Source: Nevskiaceae bacterium (GTDB lineage: Bacteria > Pseudomonadota > Gammaproteobacteria > Nevskiales > Nevskiaceae). Taken from it: DNA of 64,000 nucleotides. This document shows, in pieces, positions 9,745 to 17,402 of this stretch. Each line of letters starts with the position of its first letter. The first letter of the stretch is position 1. The notes under the pieces were generated by a model. It made no database searches. It saw only the letters and a list, made by a program, of their open reading frames with translations, and was not told the DNA's origin. The translations under genes and the position numbers were made by a program. Location: contig SCVA01000001.1 in NCBI GenBank assembly GCA_004297005.1, positions 1 to 64,000 of the forward strand. The letters are read 5' to 3'.

Positions 9745-9808
9745 TCGCGCCTGTTTCCGCCGCTCACCGGCTTCGCCATGCCATTCATCGGTCCCGCCGC
9801 CACCGCCC

Positions 9809-9835
9809 TCAAGAAAGTCCGGAACCGGGCGCTAA
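9809..9835 (+). promoter_or_regulatory. Probable sigma-28 promoter of fliC
   Basis: TCAAGAAA, 11 bases, GGCGCTAA. The TCAAG start and the 11-base spacer match the other two sigma-28 sites in this window, and the -10 box agrees at six of eight positions. It lies about 110 bases before the fliC ATG. Confidence 0.6.
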
Positions 9836-9946
9836 GGGCAGTGAAGCGGTGGAACGGGAAGCCGGCCACCGAAGCCTGAAGCCCTTTCACCTCGCAGCAA
9901 CTCTCCGGCGCAACCGCTGCCGGCACGATCAACCAGGAGTCGTCCC

Positions 9947-11107
9947 ATGCAAGCTATCAACACCAACGTCGCCTCGCTGAACGCGCAGCGCAACCTCAAC
10001 GCCTCGCAGTCCAGCCTGAGCACCTCGCTGCAGCGCCTGTCCTCGGGCCTGCGCATCAACAGCGCCAAGGACGATGCCGCCGGCCTCGCCATTTCCGAGC
10101 GCATGACCTCGCAGATTCGCGGCCTCGACCAGGCCTCCCGCAACGCCAACGACGGCATCTCCCTGGCGCAGACCGCGGAAGGCGCGCTGGCCGAAGTGAC
10201 CAACAACCTGCAGCGCATCCGCGAGCTGGCGGTGCAGAGCCGCAACGCCACCAACAGCCAGACCGATCGTGACGCGCTGAACACCGAAGCCCAGCAGTTG
10301 ATGGCGGAAATCAACCGCGTCGCCGGCCAGACCAGCTTCAACGGCGTGAAGTTGCTCGACGGCTCCTTCACCAACCAGTCCTTCCAGGTCGGCGCCAATG
10401 CCGGCGAAACGGTGGACATCGCTTCCATCGTCAACGCCAACGCCAGCAATCTGGGCACTTACACCCGCGCTGAAGTTACCGGCGTGGCGGCCACGACCTT
10501 CACGGCGATTACCGCCGGTCATCTGACCATCGACGGCGGCAACGGTAACGGCGCGATCAGCGTCGGCGCGGTGGCCCTGGCGACCTCCGCCAGCGAGCGT
10601 GCCGGCGGCATCCGCGATGCGGTGAACTCGGTCTCCGACCAGACCGGCGTCTACGCGATCAACGAGACCGCTACCACGGTGACCCTGGTGTCCACTAGTG
10701 GTACCGGCATCACGGTCGCCCATGCGGGTGCGTCCTCCACGCTGGCCACCACCGGCCTCACCGCTGCCACCACCGCGACGACCAGCAGCACCGGCTTTGC
10801 CTCGCTGGATCTGTCCAGCGTTGCGGGTGCCGACACGGCGATGCAGTCGATGGACGCCGCGCTGTCGGCGGTCAACACCGCCCGCGCCAGCCTCGGTGCC
10901 TACCAGAACCGCTTCTCCTCGGTGGTCGCCAGCCTGGCGACGCAGAGCGAGAACCTGTCGGCGGCCCGCAGCCGCATTCAGGATGCCGACTTCGCCAAGG
11001 AAACCGCCGCTCTCACCCGCGGCCAGATCCTGCAGCAGGCCGGCACCGCGATGCTCTCGCAGGCCAACTCGGCGCCGCAGAACGTGATGTCCCTGCTGCG
11101 CGGTTAA
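9947..11107 (+). CDS. fliC: Flagellin
   Basis: A 386-residue filament subunit. The N-terminal D0/D1 helices (I-N-T-N-V-A-S-L-N-A-Q-R-N, S-S-G-L-R-I-N-S-A-K-D-D-A-A-G) and C-terminal D0 helices (R-I-Q-D-A-D-F-A-K-E, Q-A-N-S-A-P-Q-N-V) are fully conserved. The central variable region is short, about 190 residues, rich in Thr/Ala/Gly. It has its own upstream sigma-28 promoter and a strong hairpin after the stop. Its position directly after flgJ, where flgK/flgL would be expected, is noteworthy. Confidence 0.97.
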   Translation: MQAINTNVASLNAQRNLNASQSSLSTSLQRLSSGLRINSAKDDAAGLAISERMTSQIRGLDQASRNANDGISLAQTAEGALAEVTNNLQRIRELAVQSRNATNSQTDRDALNTEAQQLMAEINRVAGQTSFNGVKLLDGSFTNQSFQVGANAGETVDIASIVNANASNLGTYTRAEVTGVAATTFTAITAGHLTIDGGNGNGAISVGAVALATSASERAGGIRDAVNSVSDQTGVYAINETATTVTLVSTSGTGITVAHAGASSTLATTGLTAATTATTSSTGFASLDLSSVAGADTAMQSMDAALSAVNTARASLGAYQNRFSSVVASLATQSENLSAARSRIQDADFAKETAALTRGQILQQAGTAMLSQANSAPQNVMSLLRG

Positions 11108-11114
11108 GTAGCCA

Positions 11115-11149
11115 GAAAGCGGCGCCGGATCAGCCCCGGCGCCGCTTTC
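11115..11149 (+). terminator. Strong hairpin after fliC
   Basis: A 14-bp perfect stem (GAAAGCGGCGCCGG with CCGGCGCCGCTTTC) and a 7-base loop lie 7 bases past the fliC stop. There is no T-run, so it could be a processing or stability hairpin that uncouples abundant flagellin mRNA from flaG-fliD. Confidence 0.75.
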
Positions 11150-11185
11150 CGGTTGCGGTAGTTCCAGGACGGGAGGAGTCAGGCC

Positions 11186-11554
11186 ATGTCCAGCAATGCG
11201 ATTTCCAGTTTGCAAGTCATCACACCGGGTCCAGGCCCGGTTTTGCCCGTGGCGCGCGCCTTGGCGCCACGCCCCGAATCCGCCGACGAGGTGAAGGCGT
11301 ACGCTGGTCCGCCAGCCGACGCCGCCGATACGGCGCCGACGCTGCAGTCGGCGGTTTCCGATTTGAATCGCTATGTCGGCCGCTCTCGCACCGACCTGCT
11401 TTTCAAGATCGACGATGAAGCCGGTCGGGTCGTGGTAAGCGTCGTCGATTCCGAAAGCGGTCAGGTCTTGCGGCAGATGCCCTCCGAAGAAGCACTGCGC
11501 ATCGCCCGCTATCTCGAATCCAGCAACACCGGCCTGGTTTCACAGCAGGCCTAA
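11186..11554 (+). CDS. flaG: FlaG family flagellar protein
   Basis: A 122-residue protein with the FlaG domain in its second half: L-L-F-K-I-D-D-E-A-G-R-V-V-V-S-V-V-D, then Q-V-L-R-Q-M-P-S-E-E. The N-terminal half is Pro/Ala-rich and poorly ordered. FlaG proteins influence filament length and normally sit between fliC and fliD, as here. A GGGAGGAG ribosome site precedes the ATG. It is spaced 23 bases from fliD and is likely co-transcribed with it. Confidence 0.9.
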   Translation: MSSNAISSLQVITPGPGPVLPVARALAPRPESADEVKAYAGPPADAADTAPTLQSAVSDLNRYVGRSRTDLLFKIDDEAGRVVVSVVDSESGQVLRQMPSEEALRIARYLESSNTGLVSQQA

Positions 11555-11577
11555 ATCGGTCTCCTAGAGGAATACCC

Positions 11578-12939
11578 ATGGCAAGCATCACCTCCACCGG
11601 CCTGGGGTCGGGTCTCGACATCAACAGTCTGGTCAGCCAGTTGGTGGCCGCCGAGCGGCAGGCTCCGGCGGCGCGCCTGACCACGGCCCAGGAGAAGGCT
11701 CAGACCCAGTTGTCGGCGCTGGGGACGTTCCGCTCGGCGCTATCCAGCCTGCAGGACGCCGCGAAGGCGCTGCGCGACGGAGGTACCACGGCGCTGAAGG
11801 CCTCGGTGTCGGAAACCGGCTATGCGACGGTCACCGCCGGCAGTGGTGCGGCAGCGGGCAGCTATCGGCTGGAGGTGGTGCAACTGGCCAAGGCCCACAA
11901 ACTAGCCAGCGGCACTTTTGCCTCCGCAGAAACCAATGTGGGCGAGGGTAGCTTGACCATTGGCGTCGGCTCCCAGAGCTTCAGCGTGACGCTGGACAGC
12001 GAACACTCGACACTCGCCGGCATTCGCGACGCGATCAACAGCGCCAGCGACAACAAGGGGGTGCGTGCTTCCTTGCTCAACACTAGCACCGGTGTGCGCC
12101 TGACGCTGACGTCCACCCAGACTGGCGCCGATGGCGCCTTGACCGTCAGCCACGGGCTTGGCGAGACCGCACTCGATGGTCTGGTCTATCCCGGCGTTGG
12201 CGGCCTTGCCGAGGTCGACCCGGCCCAGAACGCCAAGATTCGTCTCGACGGTTACGACTTCGAGAGCAGCAACAACGTGTTCTCGGACGCCATTGAAGGG
12301 CTGACCATCACCGCCACCAAGGCCGAGCCCGGCAAGGAAATGACGGTAGACGTCAGCGCCGACACCGGTGCCGCGAAGACGGCGGTGGAGACCTTCGTGA
12401 GTCGCTACAACGCGCTCAACGCCACCATCTCCACGCTGGCTCGCTACAACGCCACGACCTCCGAAGCCGGGCCCCTGCTGGGCGACGCGATGCTGCGTGG
12501 CTTCTCTCAGCAGGTGCGTGAGGCGCTCAGCTCTGAGGTGGCCGGCGCTGGCAGCTATGCCCGCCTGTCGCAGATCGGAGTCAGCTTCAGCACCGACGGC
12601 TCGCTGAAGATCGACTCCACCAAGCTCAGTGCGGCACTGGAGGGCGATATCTCCGCGGTGTCCACCCTGCTAGGGAAGGACGGCATCGGCGGGCAGATCT
12701 ACACCTTGGCCGAACCCTATCTGGCCAGCGATGGCCGCATCAAGTCCCGCCAGGACAGTGCGCAGGAACGCATTGACGATATCGAGAAGCGGCGGGACGC
12801 CCTGGATCTGCGCATGGAGAAGATCCAGGCGCGCTATCAGGCGCAGTTCGTCGCCCTCGACAGCCTGATCAGCAAGCTCAACACCACCAGCAGCTATCTC
12901 ACCCAGCAGCTCGCCAACTTGCCGAGCTCCAGTGCGTAG
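11578..12939 (+). CDS. fliD: Flagellar filament cap protein FliD
   Basis: A 453-residue cap protein (HAP2). The N-terminal motif is S-T-G-L-G-S-G-L-D-I-N-S-L-V-S-Q-L-V-x-A-E, the centre is variable and Ser/Thr-rich, and the C-terminal coiled-coil region contains R-x-D-A-L-D-L-R-M-E-K-I-x-A-R-Y and the family's M/L-D-S-L-I-S-K-L-N-x-T-x-x-Y-L. It promotes flagellin polymerisation at the tip. A perfect terminator follows 19 bases downstream, separating it from fliS. Confidence 0.96.
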   Translation: MASITSTGLGSGLDINSLVSQLVAAERQAPAARLTTAQEKAQTQLSALGTFRSALSSLQDAAKALRDGGTTALKASVSETGYATVTAGSGAAAGSYRLEVVQLAKAHKLASGTFASAETNVGEGSLTIGVGSQSFSVTLDSEHSTLAGIRDAINSASDNKGVRASLLNTSTGVRLTLTSTQTGADGALTVSHGLGETALDGLVYPGVGGLAEVDPAQNAKIRLDGYDFESSNNVFSDAIEGLTITATKAEPGKEMTVDVSADTGAAKTAVETFVSRYNALNATISTLARYNATTSEAGPLLGDAMLRGFSQQVREALSSEVAGAGSYARLSQIGVSFSTDGSLKIDSTKLSAALEGDISAVSTLLGKDGIGGQIYTLAEPYLASDGRIKSRQDSAQERIDDIEKRRDALDLRMEKIQARYQAQFVALDSLISKLNTTSSYLTQQLANLPSSSA

Positions 12940-12958
12940 CGGCCGGACTATGTGATCG

Positions 12959-12983
12959 AAGCCGGCCTGGTGCCGGCTTTTTT
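12959..12983 (+). terminator. Intrinsic terminator after fliD
   Basis: Stem AAGCCGGC/GCCGGCTT with a 5-base loop, followed by a T-run (12978-12983). It lies just upstream of the separate fliS promoter. Confidence 0.9.
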
Positions 12984-13008
12984 GTGCCGGCTCCGTCGAT
13001 TTTCACCC

Positions 13009-13035
13009 TCAAGTTCAGCGCGGCCGCGCCGATGC
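13009..13035 (+). promoter_or_regulatory. Sigma-28 promoter of fliS
   Basis: TCAAGTTC, 11 bases, GCCGATGC, 34 bases before the fliS ATG. It is almost identical to the flgM site, which supports TCAAGTTT-N11-GCCGATA as the local FliA consensus. Confidence 0.8.
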
Positions 13036-13068
13036 AGGGGACAGAGGCACAACGACGGAGTCCCCACG

Positions 13069-13497
13069 ATGGCCAGCCCCTTCAATCCGCTGCTCCGGCA
13101 GTACCAGCAGACCAACGCCGCCGCGGTGTTCACCGCCAGTCCGCACAAGCTCATTGAGATGTGCCTGGCCGGGGCCTTGGAGCGCATCGCCATCGCGCGC
13201 GGCGCCATGAGTCGCGGAGAAATGGGCGAGAAGGCGCGCCGGATCAGCGCCGCCGTTGCCATCGTCGAGCACCTCCAGATCTCGCTGGACAAGTCTGCCG
13301 GTGGTGAGCTGGCGGCCAATCTTGATCGCCTCTACGACTACATCGTTCGCCGTCTGGCCCAGGCCAACGCCAGCAATGATCCCAGCCTGCTCGACGAGGT
13401 CGGGGAATTGCTCGGGCAGATCAAGGCCGGCTGGGATTCGCTGGCGAGCAACGAGGTTCGCGCGGTGACTACCCAGGCGCTGGGCGCCGCCGCCTGA
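13069..13497 (+). CDS. fliS: Flagellin export chaperone FliS
   Basis: A 142-residue four-helix chaperone that binds the flagellin C-terminus before export. The family motif includes the Y-Q-Q-T start, S-P-H-K-L-I-E-M-C-L-x-G-A, and L-D-R-L-Y-D-Y-I-V-R-R-L. It is transcribed separately from fliD, since a terminator and then a sigma-28 promoter lie between them. The downstream PilZ-like gene starts 9 bases after its stop, so the pair forms a transcription unit. Confidence 0.95.
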   Translation: MASPFNPLLRQYQQTNAAAVFTASPHKLIEMCLAGALERIAIARGAMSRGEMGEKARRISAAVAIVEHLQISLDKSAGGELAANLDRLYDYIVRRLAQANASNDPSLLDEVGELLGQIKAGWDSLASNEVRAVTTQALGAAA

Positions 13498-13506
13498 GAT
13501 CGCGCC

Positions 13507-14073
13507 ATGGAACGCGGCGACGCCGGCAGCCTGGGGGCCACGCTCGAGACCGCGCCGGCTGCGGTGCGACCGCTGCCGCTGCGCTGGTGCCCGGAGTCAC
13601 CGGATTTCGACCAGGCCGCGCTCGGCGAGGCCTTGCGGGTGCTCGCGACGGTCGCTGCGCTCGAGGAGCATGTCAGGCCACAGGGCGAGGAAGCCGGCGG
13701 GGTCGAGGCGGAAGTGGCGCGACTGAACCAGAAGGTGCAGTTGCTGATGGAGATGGTCGGCAGTCTGATCCGCGCGCAGTTATCGCTGCCCAAGGCGGCG
13801 TCGGTGCGACTTACCGCGGTCGGCCTGCGCTGGCAGACCGATATGCCGCCCGCCCTGGACAGCCGGGGAATGATCGAACTTTGGCTGCATCCGGCCTGCC
13901 CGGACCCGTTGCGTCTGCCGGCTCGGGTGCTGGCGGTGAGTAGCGATAGCCCCACGACGGTCGAAGCCGCCTTCGAAGAGTTGCCGGAAGTTCTTTCCGG
14001 AGCGCTGGAGAAGCTGGTGTTCCTGCGCCATCGCCGTGAACTGGCGGAGTCGCGGCAACTGCGGCGCGGCTGA
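13507..14073 (+). CDS. Atypical (coiled-coil, tetrameric-type) PilZ domain protein
   Basis: A 188-residue protein. The first part (about 35-95) is a long helix with heptad spacing (V-A-R-L-N-Q-K-V-Q-L-L-M-E-M-V). The second part is a PilZ-like barrel (R-L-T-A-V-G-L-R-W, then W-L-H-P, R-V-L-A-V) that lacks the R-x-x-x-R and D/N-x-S-x-x-G c-di-GMP motifs. This resembles the tetramer-forming non-canonical PilZ proteins known from Xanthomonas flagellar clusters. It probably does not bind c-di-GMP and acts through partners. It is co-transcribed with fliS. Family assignment is from recall of pattern and context. Confidence 0.7.
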   Translation: MERGDAGSLGATLETAPAAVRPLPLRWCPESPDFDQAALGEALRVLATVAALEEHVRPQGEEAGGVEAEVARLNQKVQLLMEMVGSLIRAQLSLPKAASVRLTAVGLRWQTDMPPALDSRGMIELWLHPACPDPLRLPARVLAVSSDSPTTVEAAFEELPEVLSGALEKLVFLRHRRELAESRQLRRG

Positions 14074-14111
14074 GCCTTGCGCTGTGGCGATCACTCCGGA
14101 ACAGCTAGCGT

Positions 14112-14543
14112 CTAGTTGCGCAGTTCCGGCAGCGGTTCGCCGGCGGGCACGAACAGCAGGGCCTCGCCGTTGTTGCAGTAGCGCAGGCCGGTAGGGCGCG
14201 GCCCATCCTCGAAGACGTGTCCCTGGTGGCCGCCGCAGCGCGCGCAGTGGTATTCGGTGCGCGGATAGCCGATGTGATGGTCGACCTTGGTTTCCAGACG
14301 ACCGGGCAGGGGCTCGTAGAAGCTGGGCCAACCGGTGCCACTCTCGAACTTGCTGTCGGAGACGAACAGCGGCAGGAAACAGCCGGCGCAGACGAAGCTG
14401 CCCGCGCGCTTCTCGTGGTTGAAGGGATGTGTCCCGCAGACCTCGGTGCCTTCGCCGCGCAGCACCCGGAACTGTGCCGGAGTCAGCAAGGCGCGCCACT
14501 CGGCCTCGGTCTTGTGCAGTTTCTGGATCGGATCTGGGCTCAT
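14112..14543 (-). CDS. msrB: Peptide-methionine (R)-S-oxide reductase
   Basis: A 143-residue MsrB, which repairs methionine R-sulfoxide using thioredoxin. Two zinc-binding CxxC pairs are present (C-A-G-C and C-A-R-C), along with the G-T-G-W-P-S-F block, the D-x-H-x-G-Y-P-R-T-E-Y region and the catalytic cysteine in R-Y-C-N-N-G. Start M-S-P-D-P-I is chosen because upstream residues are low-complexity. It is divergent from the LuxR-type regulator and convergent with the PilZ gene, so probably unrelated to flagella. Confidence 0.95.
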   Translation of the reverse strand: MSPDPIQKLHKTEAEWRALLTPAQFRVLRGEGTEVCGTHPFNHEKRAGSFVCAGCFLPLFVSDSKFESGTGWPSFYEPLPGRLETKVDHHIGYPRTEYHCARCGGHQGHVFEDGPRPTGLRYCNNGEALLFVPAGEPLPELRN

Positions 14544-14617
14544 GGCGGGGCGCGGCGTCGGGTGGTTGCCCATGATGCCGCCAATCGGGCGGCCCCGGTA
14601 TACCGAATTGCTGCGAC

Positions 14618-14648
14618 TTGCACGGTGGTGCTCCGCTCTCCTTAGACT
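14618..14648 (+). promoter_or_regulatory. Candidate sigma-70 promoter giving a leaderless transcript
   Basis: TTGCAC (14618-14623), 19 bases, TAGACT (14643-14648). The ATG of the response regulator begins 7 bases after the -10 box, so transcription would start at or next to the start codon. No Shine-Dalgarno sequence is available. Confidence 0.35.
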
Positions 14649-14654
14649 GTCGGG

Positions 14655-15311
14655 ATGCGCCCTCATTTACGCTTGATTCTGGCTGACGAGCTCGGTCTGG
14701 TCCGCGCCGGTGTGCGCCGCCTGCTCGAAGACATCCACAGCCCCCGTGTCGATGTGCTGGCCGAGACCGGTGACGGCCAGGAACTGCTGGAGCTGGTATC
14801 GCGTCTGCGCCCGGACCTGGTGATCACCGACATCGCCTTGCACCGCATCGGCGGTCTGGAGGTCAACCAGCAGATCCGCCGTCACTACCCCGAGGTCGCG
14901 GTGTTGTTCCTGACCGCCCGCAGCGAGCCTAGTTATGTGCGTCAGGCCATGCAGCATGGCGCCGCCGGCTACGTCGTCAAGGACGGCGAGCCGTTGGAGC
15001 TGAGCCTCGCCTTGCGGGCTCTGGTGAAGAAGCAGCACTACCTCAGTCCCAAGGTTTCCGGAGCGGCCTTCGAACGCCGCCTGCGGGCCGATGGGCTCGG
15101 GCACAGCGAACTCACCGCGCGTCAGCGCCAGGTGCTGCGCCTGATGGCGCGGGGCAAGTCCACCAAGGAGATTGCTGCTCTCATGGGGGTATCGGCGAAG
15201 ACCGTGGAGACCCACCGGGCGCGAATGGCGCAGACCCTGGGGCTGTATGGCGTCAATGCCCTGATGCGCTACGCGATCAAGGATGCCATCGACTCGGGTG
15301 AAGTCGGCTGA
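14655..15311 (+). CDS. NarL/FixJ-type response regulator
   Basis: A 218-residue two-domain transcription factor. The receiver domain has the phosphoacceptor Asp at about residue 59 (V-I-T-D-I-A-L), switch Thr in F-L-T-A-R and Lys in V-V-K-D. The C-terminal LuxR helix-turn-helix (about 150-210) has L-T-A-R-Q-R-Q-V-L-R-L-M-A-R-G and K-T-V-E-T-H. No cognate kinase is adjacent. It lies upstream of rpoN and may control that region, but the target is unknown. Confidence 0.9.
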   Translation: MRPHLRLILADELGLVRAGVRRLLEDIHSPRVDVLAETGDGQELLELVSRLRPDLVITDIALHRIGGLEVNQQIRRHYPEVAVLFLTARSEPSYVRQAMQHGAAGYVVKDGEPLELSLALRALVKKQHYLSPKVSGAAFERRLRADGLGHSELTARQRQVLRLMARGKSTKEIAALMGVSAKTVETHRARMAQTLGLYGVNALMRYAIKDAIDSGEVG

Positions 15312-15328
15312 CCGCGGCTAACCTGCCG

Positions 15329-15418
15329 TAAAAATTGATAAAAATTCTTGCTGCAGTGCGGCAGACGGAAGTTTGACGACTGTAAGGAAATCCCTTACTG
15401 GCAGTCAGGAACGTTCCT
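15329..15418. promoter_or_regulatory. Palindrome-rich control region upstream of rpoN
   Basis: Three ordered signals lie here: a direct repeat TAAAAATT-GA-TAAAAATT (15329-15346, AT-rich in a GC-rich genome), an inverted repeat GTAAGG-N5-CCTTAC (15382-15398) and a perfect 12-bp palindrome AGGAACGTTCCT (15407-15418). They are consistent with a promoter plus dimer-binding operators. The binding protein is unknown. Confidence 0.5.
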
Positions 15419-15500
15419 ATGTCTGGGTTTCTCCGTCGGCTCAATGATGCTGGCACAGCAAACGGCGCGGTGACGCCGATAACCCTTCGGAGAACGCCAG

Positions 15501-16967
15501 ATGAAAGCCAACCTCAAGCTCCACGTCAGCCAGCAGATGAGTCTGTCGCCGCAGCTGGTGCAGTCGATCCGCCTGCTGCAATTGTCGTCCCAGGAACTGG
15601 AGCAGGAGGTGGCCCAGGCGCTGGACAGCAATCCGCTGTTGGAGAACGACCCCGAGCCGGCGCCGGTGGAGCTGAGTGCTCAATTGGCCACCGAGGCCGA
15701 TTTGGTGGGCGAGCATGTCGCCCAGGCGGCCGAGAGCCCGCTGGAAGCGGTGGTCGCGCCGGCGCCGCTGAACGAGGTCGATGTCGATGACAGTTTCGCG
15801 GTGGCCGAGGCCTGGAGTGCCGCCAGCGGCGACAGCGAGGACGACGACAGCCCGATGCGCCAGGCGGTCGCTCCAGGCGCTGGACTGCGTGCCCGGCTCG
15901 AGGCGGAGCTGACGGCAGAGGTCGAGGACCGCGACGAGGCTCGCGCCGTGGTGGCGATCCTGGAACGCATTGATGACGCCGGCTATCTGCGCGCCACCGG
16001 CGCCGAACTGCAGGCCGCCACCGGCTTGGATCTGAGCGTGCTGCGTCAGGCGCTGGTGCGCATCCGCCGGCTGGCGCCGACTGGTTTCGCGGCCCGCGAC
16101 CTGCGTGAATGCCTGCTGCTGCAACTGGCCGAGTTGCGGGTTGGCACGCCGGGTCGCAACCTCGCCGAGCGGCTGGTCATGGAGCATCTGTCCGATTTGG
16201 CCGGTCGCGACCTCGAAGGCCTGCGCCAGCGCCTAGGCGCGAGCCCGGAGCAGTTCGCCGCCGCCCGTGAGCTGATTCGTCAGCTTGACCCCAGGCCGGG
16301 CCTGGATCTCGAGCAGGACGATAACCGCTATCTGACCCCGGACCTCCTGGTCAGCGGCAGCCCCGGTGCCTGGAAGGTCGAGCTGAATCCGGCCACGTTG
16401 CCGCGGGTGCGCCTGAACCGGCTCTATGAGCAGGTGCTGGGCAACGATGGCTCGCGCGGGATCAAGGACAAGCTCAACGAAGCGCGCTGGCTGGTGCGCG
16501 GTCTGGAGATGCGCCACGAGACCCTGCTGAAGACCGCCAAGGTGATCTTCGAGCGGCAGAGCGAGTTCCTGCGCCGCGGCGAGGTGGGGATGAAGCCGCT
16601 GACCTTGCGCGAAGTCGCGCAGAGCATCCAGATGCACGAATCCACCGTTTCACGGGTGACTACTGCCAAGTTTGTGCTGACTCCCTGGGGTCTGTTCGAG
16701 CTCAAGCACTTCTTCAGCGTTTCGCTGGCCGGCGGCGAGTCCGAGGCCTCGGGCGTGGCGGTACGGGCCATGATTCGTCAGTTGGTTGATACCGAAAATC
16801 CGGTCAAGCCCTTGTGTGATGGCGCCATCAGCGCGATCTTGGCCAGACAGGGCGTGCGGGTGGCTCGGCGGACAGTGGCGAAGTATCGGGACGTCATGAA
16901 GATCGCCGCAGCGCCGGAGCGCAAGAGTTCCCTGGCAGTGGGCGGGCGCGGTGCGAAGGCGGTTTGA
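15501..16967 (+). CDS. rpoN: RNA polymerase sigma-54 factor (RpoN)
   Basis: A 488-residue sigma-54. Region I is Gln/Leu-rich (Q-Q-M-S-L-S-P-Q-L-V-Q-S-I-R-L-L-Q-L). An acidic region II follows, then the core-binding and -12-binding domains (H-E-S-T-V-S-R-V-T). The C-terminal RpoN box A-R-R-T-V-A-K-Y-R lies near residue 455. It directs RNA polymerase to -24/-12 promoters with an AAA+ activator. The FleQ-type activator is encoded just downstream and sigma-54 sites precede flgA and flgG, so this copy is probably the flagellar one. Confidence 0.97.
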   Translation: MKANLKLHVSQQMSLSPQLVQSIRLLQLSSQELEQEVAQALDSNPLLENDPEPAPVELSAQLATEADLVGEHVAQAAESPLEAVVAPAPLNEVDVDDSFAVAEAWSAASGDSEDDDSPMRQAVAPGAGLRARLEAELTAEVEDRDEARAVVAILERIDDAGYLRATGAELQAATGLDLSVLRQALVRIRRLAPTGFAARDLRECLLLQLAELRVGTPGRNLAERLVMEHLSDLAGRDLEGLRQRLGASPEQFAAARELIRQLDPRPGLDLEQDDNRYLTPDLLVSGSPGAWKVELNPATLPRVRLNRLYEQVLGNDGSRGIKDKLNEARWLVRGLEMRHETLLKTAKVIFERQSEFLRRGEVGMKPLTLREVAQSIQMHESTVSRVTTAKFVLTPWGLFELKHFFSVSLAGGESEASGVAVRAMIRQLVDTENPVKPLCDGAISAILARQGVRVARRTVAKYRDVMKIAAAPERKSSLAVGGRGAKAV

Positions 16968-17015
16968 ACGCACCGAGGCCTCAAGCCTCTGAATACTTAC
17001 TACTCTGGAGTGGCG

Positions 17016-17402
17016 ATGCACCAACTCAAGACGCTGCTGGTGGACGACAACGAGGCTTTTCTCGTGTTGGCCGGCCATCTGCTGCAGGGCAATCCGCGGA
17101 TTAAGGTGGTCGGTCGCGGATTCAATGGCTATGACGCGGTGCGTCTGGCGGAGAGCCTGAAGCCGGAACTGATCCTCATGGATCTGTCGATGCCAGGCAT
17201 GGGTGGTCTGCAGGCCACCCGCCTGATCAAGGCGCAGGACGATCCGCCAGTGATCCTGATCACTTCGCATCACGACGACGCCGAGCACCGCGAGCACTCC
17301 GCGCGGGCCGGGGCCGACGGTTTTCTTTCCAAGCAGGACTTTGACAAGACTTTGGACAGCGTATTGGACGGCCTGAAGCAGTTCATCCGGCAGGAGGTCT
17401 AA
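17016..17402 (+). CDS. Single-domain response regulator (receiver only)
   Basis: A 128-residue CheY-like receiver with no output domain. The acidic pocket is D-D-N near residue 10, the phosphoacceptor Asp near 56 (L-M-D-L-S-M-P-G-M), Thr in I-T-S-H and Lys in L-S-K. The ATG at 17016 is preferred over the GTG six bases earlier because GGAG lies 5 bases before it. Its stop codon abuts the fleQ ATG with no gap, so the two are co-translated, suggesting that it modulates FleQ or a flagellar phosphorelay. Confidence 0.9.
   Translation: MHQLKTLLVDDNEAFLVLAGHLLQGNPRIKVVGRGFNGYDAVRLAESLKPELILMDLSMPGMGGLQATRLIKAQDDPPVILITSHHDDAEHREHSARAGADGFLSKQDFDKTLDSVLDGLKQFIRQEV

Noticed and set aside
15419-15790. 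Reading frame starting at ATG 15419 before rpoN
   Set aside because: Out of frame with rpoN and overlapping it widely; Gly/Ala/Arg-rich, no homology pattern. The RpoN N-terminus starts at 15501.
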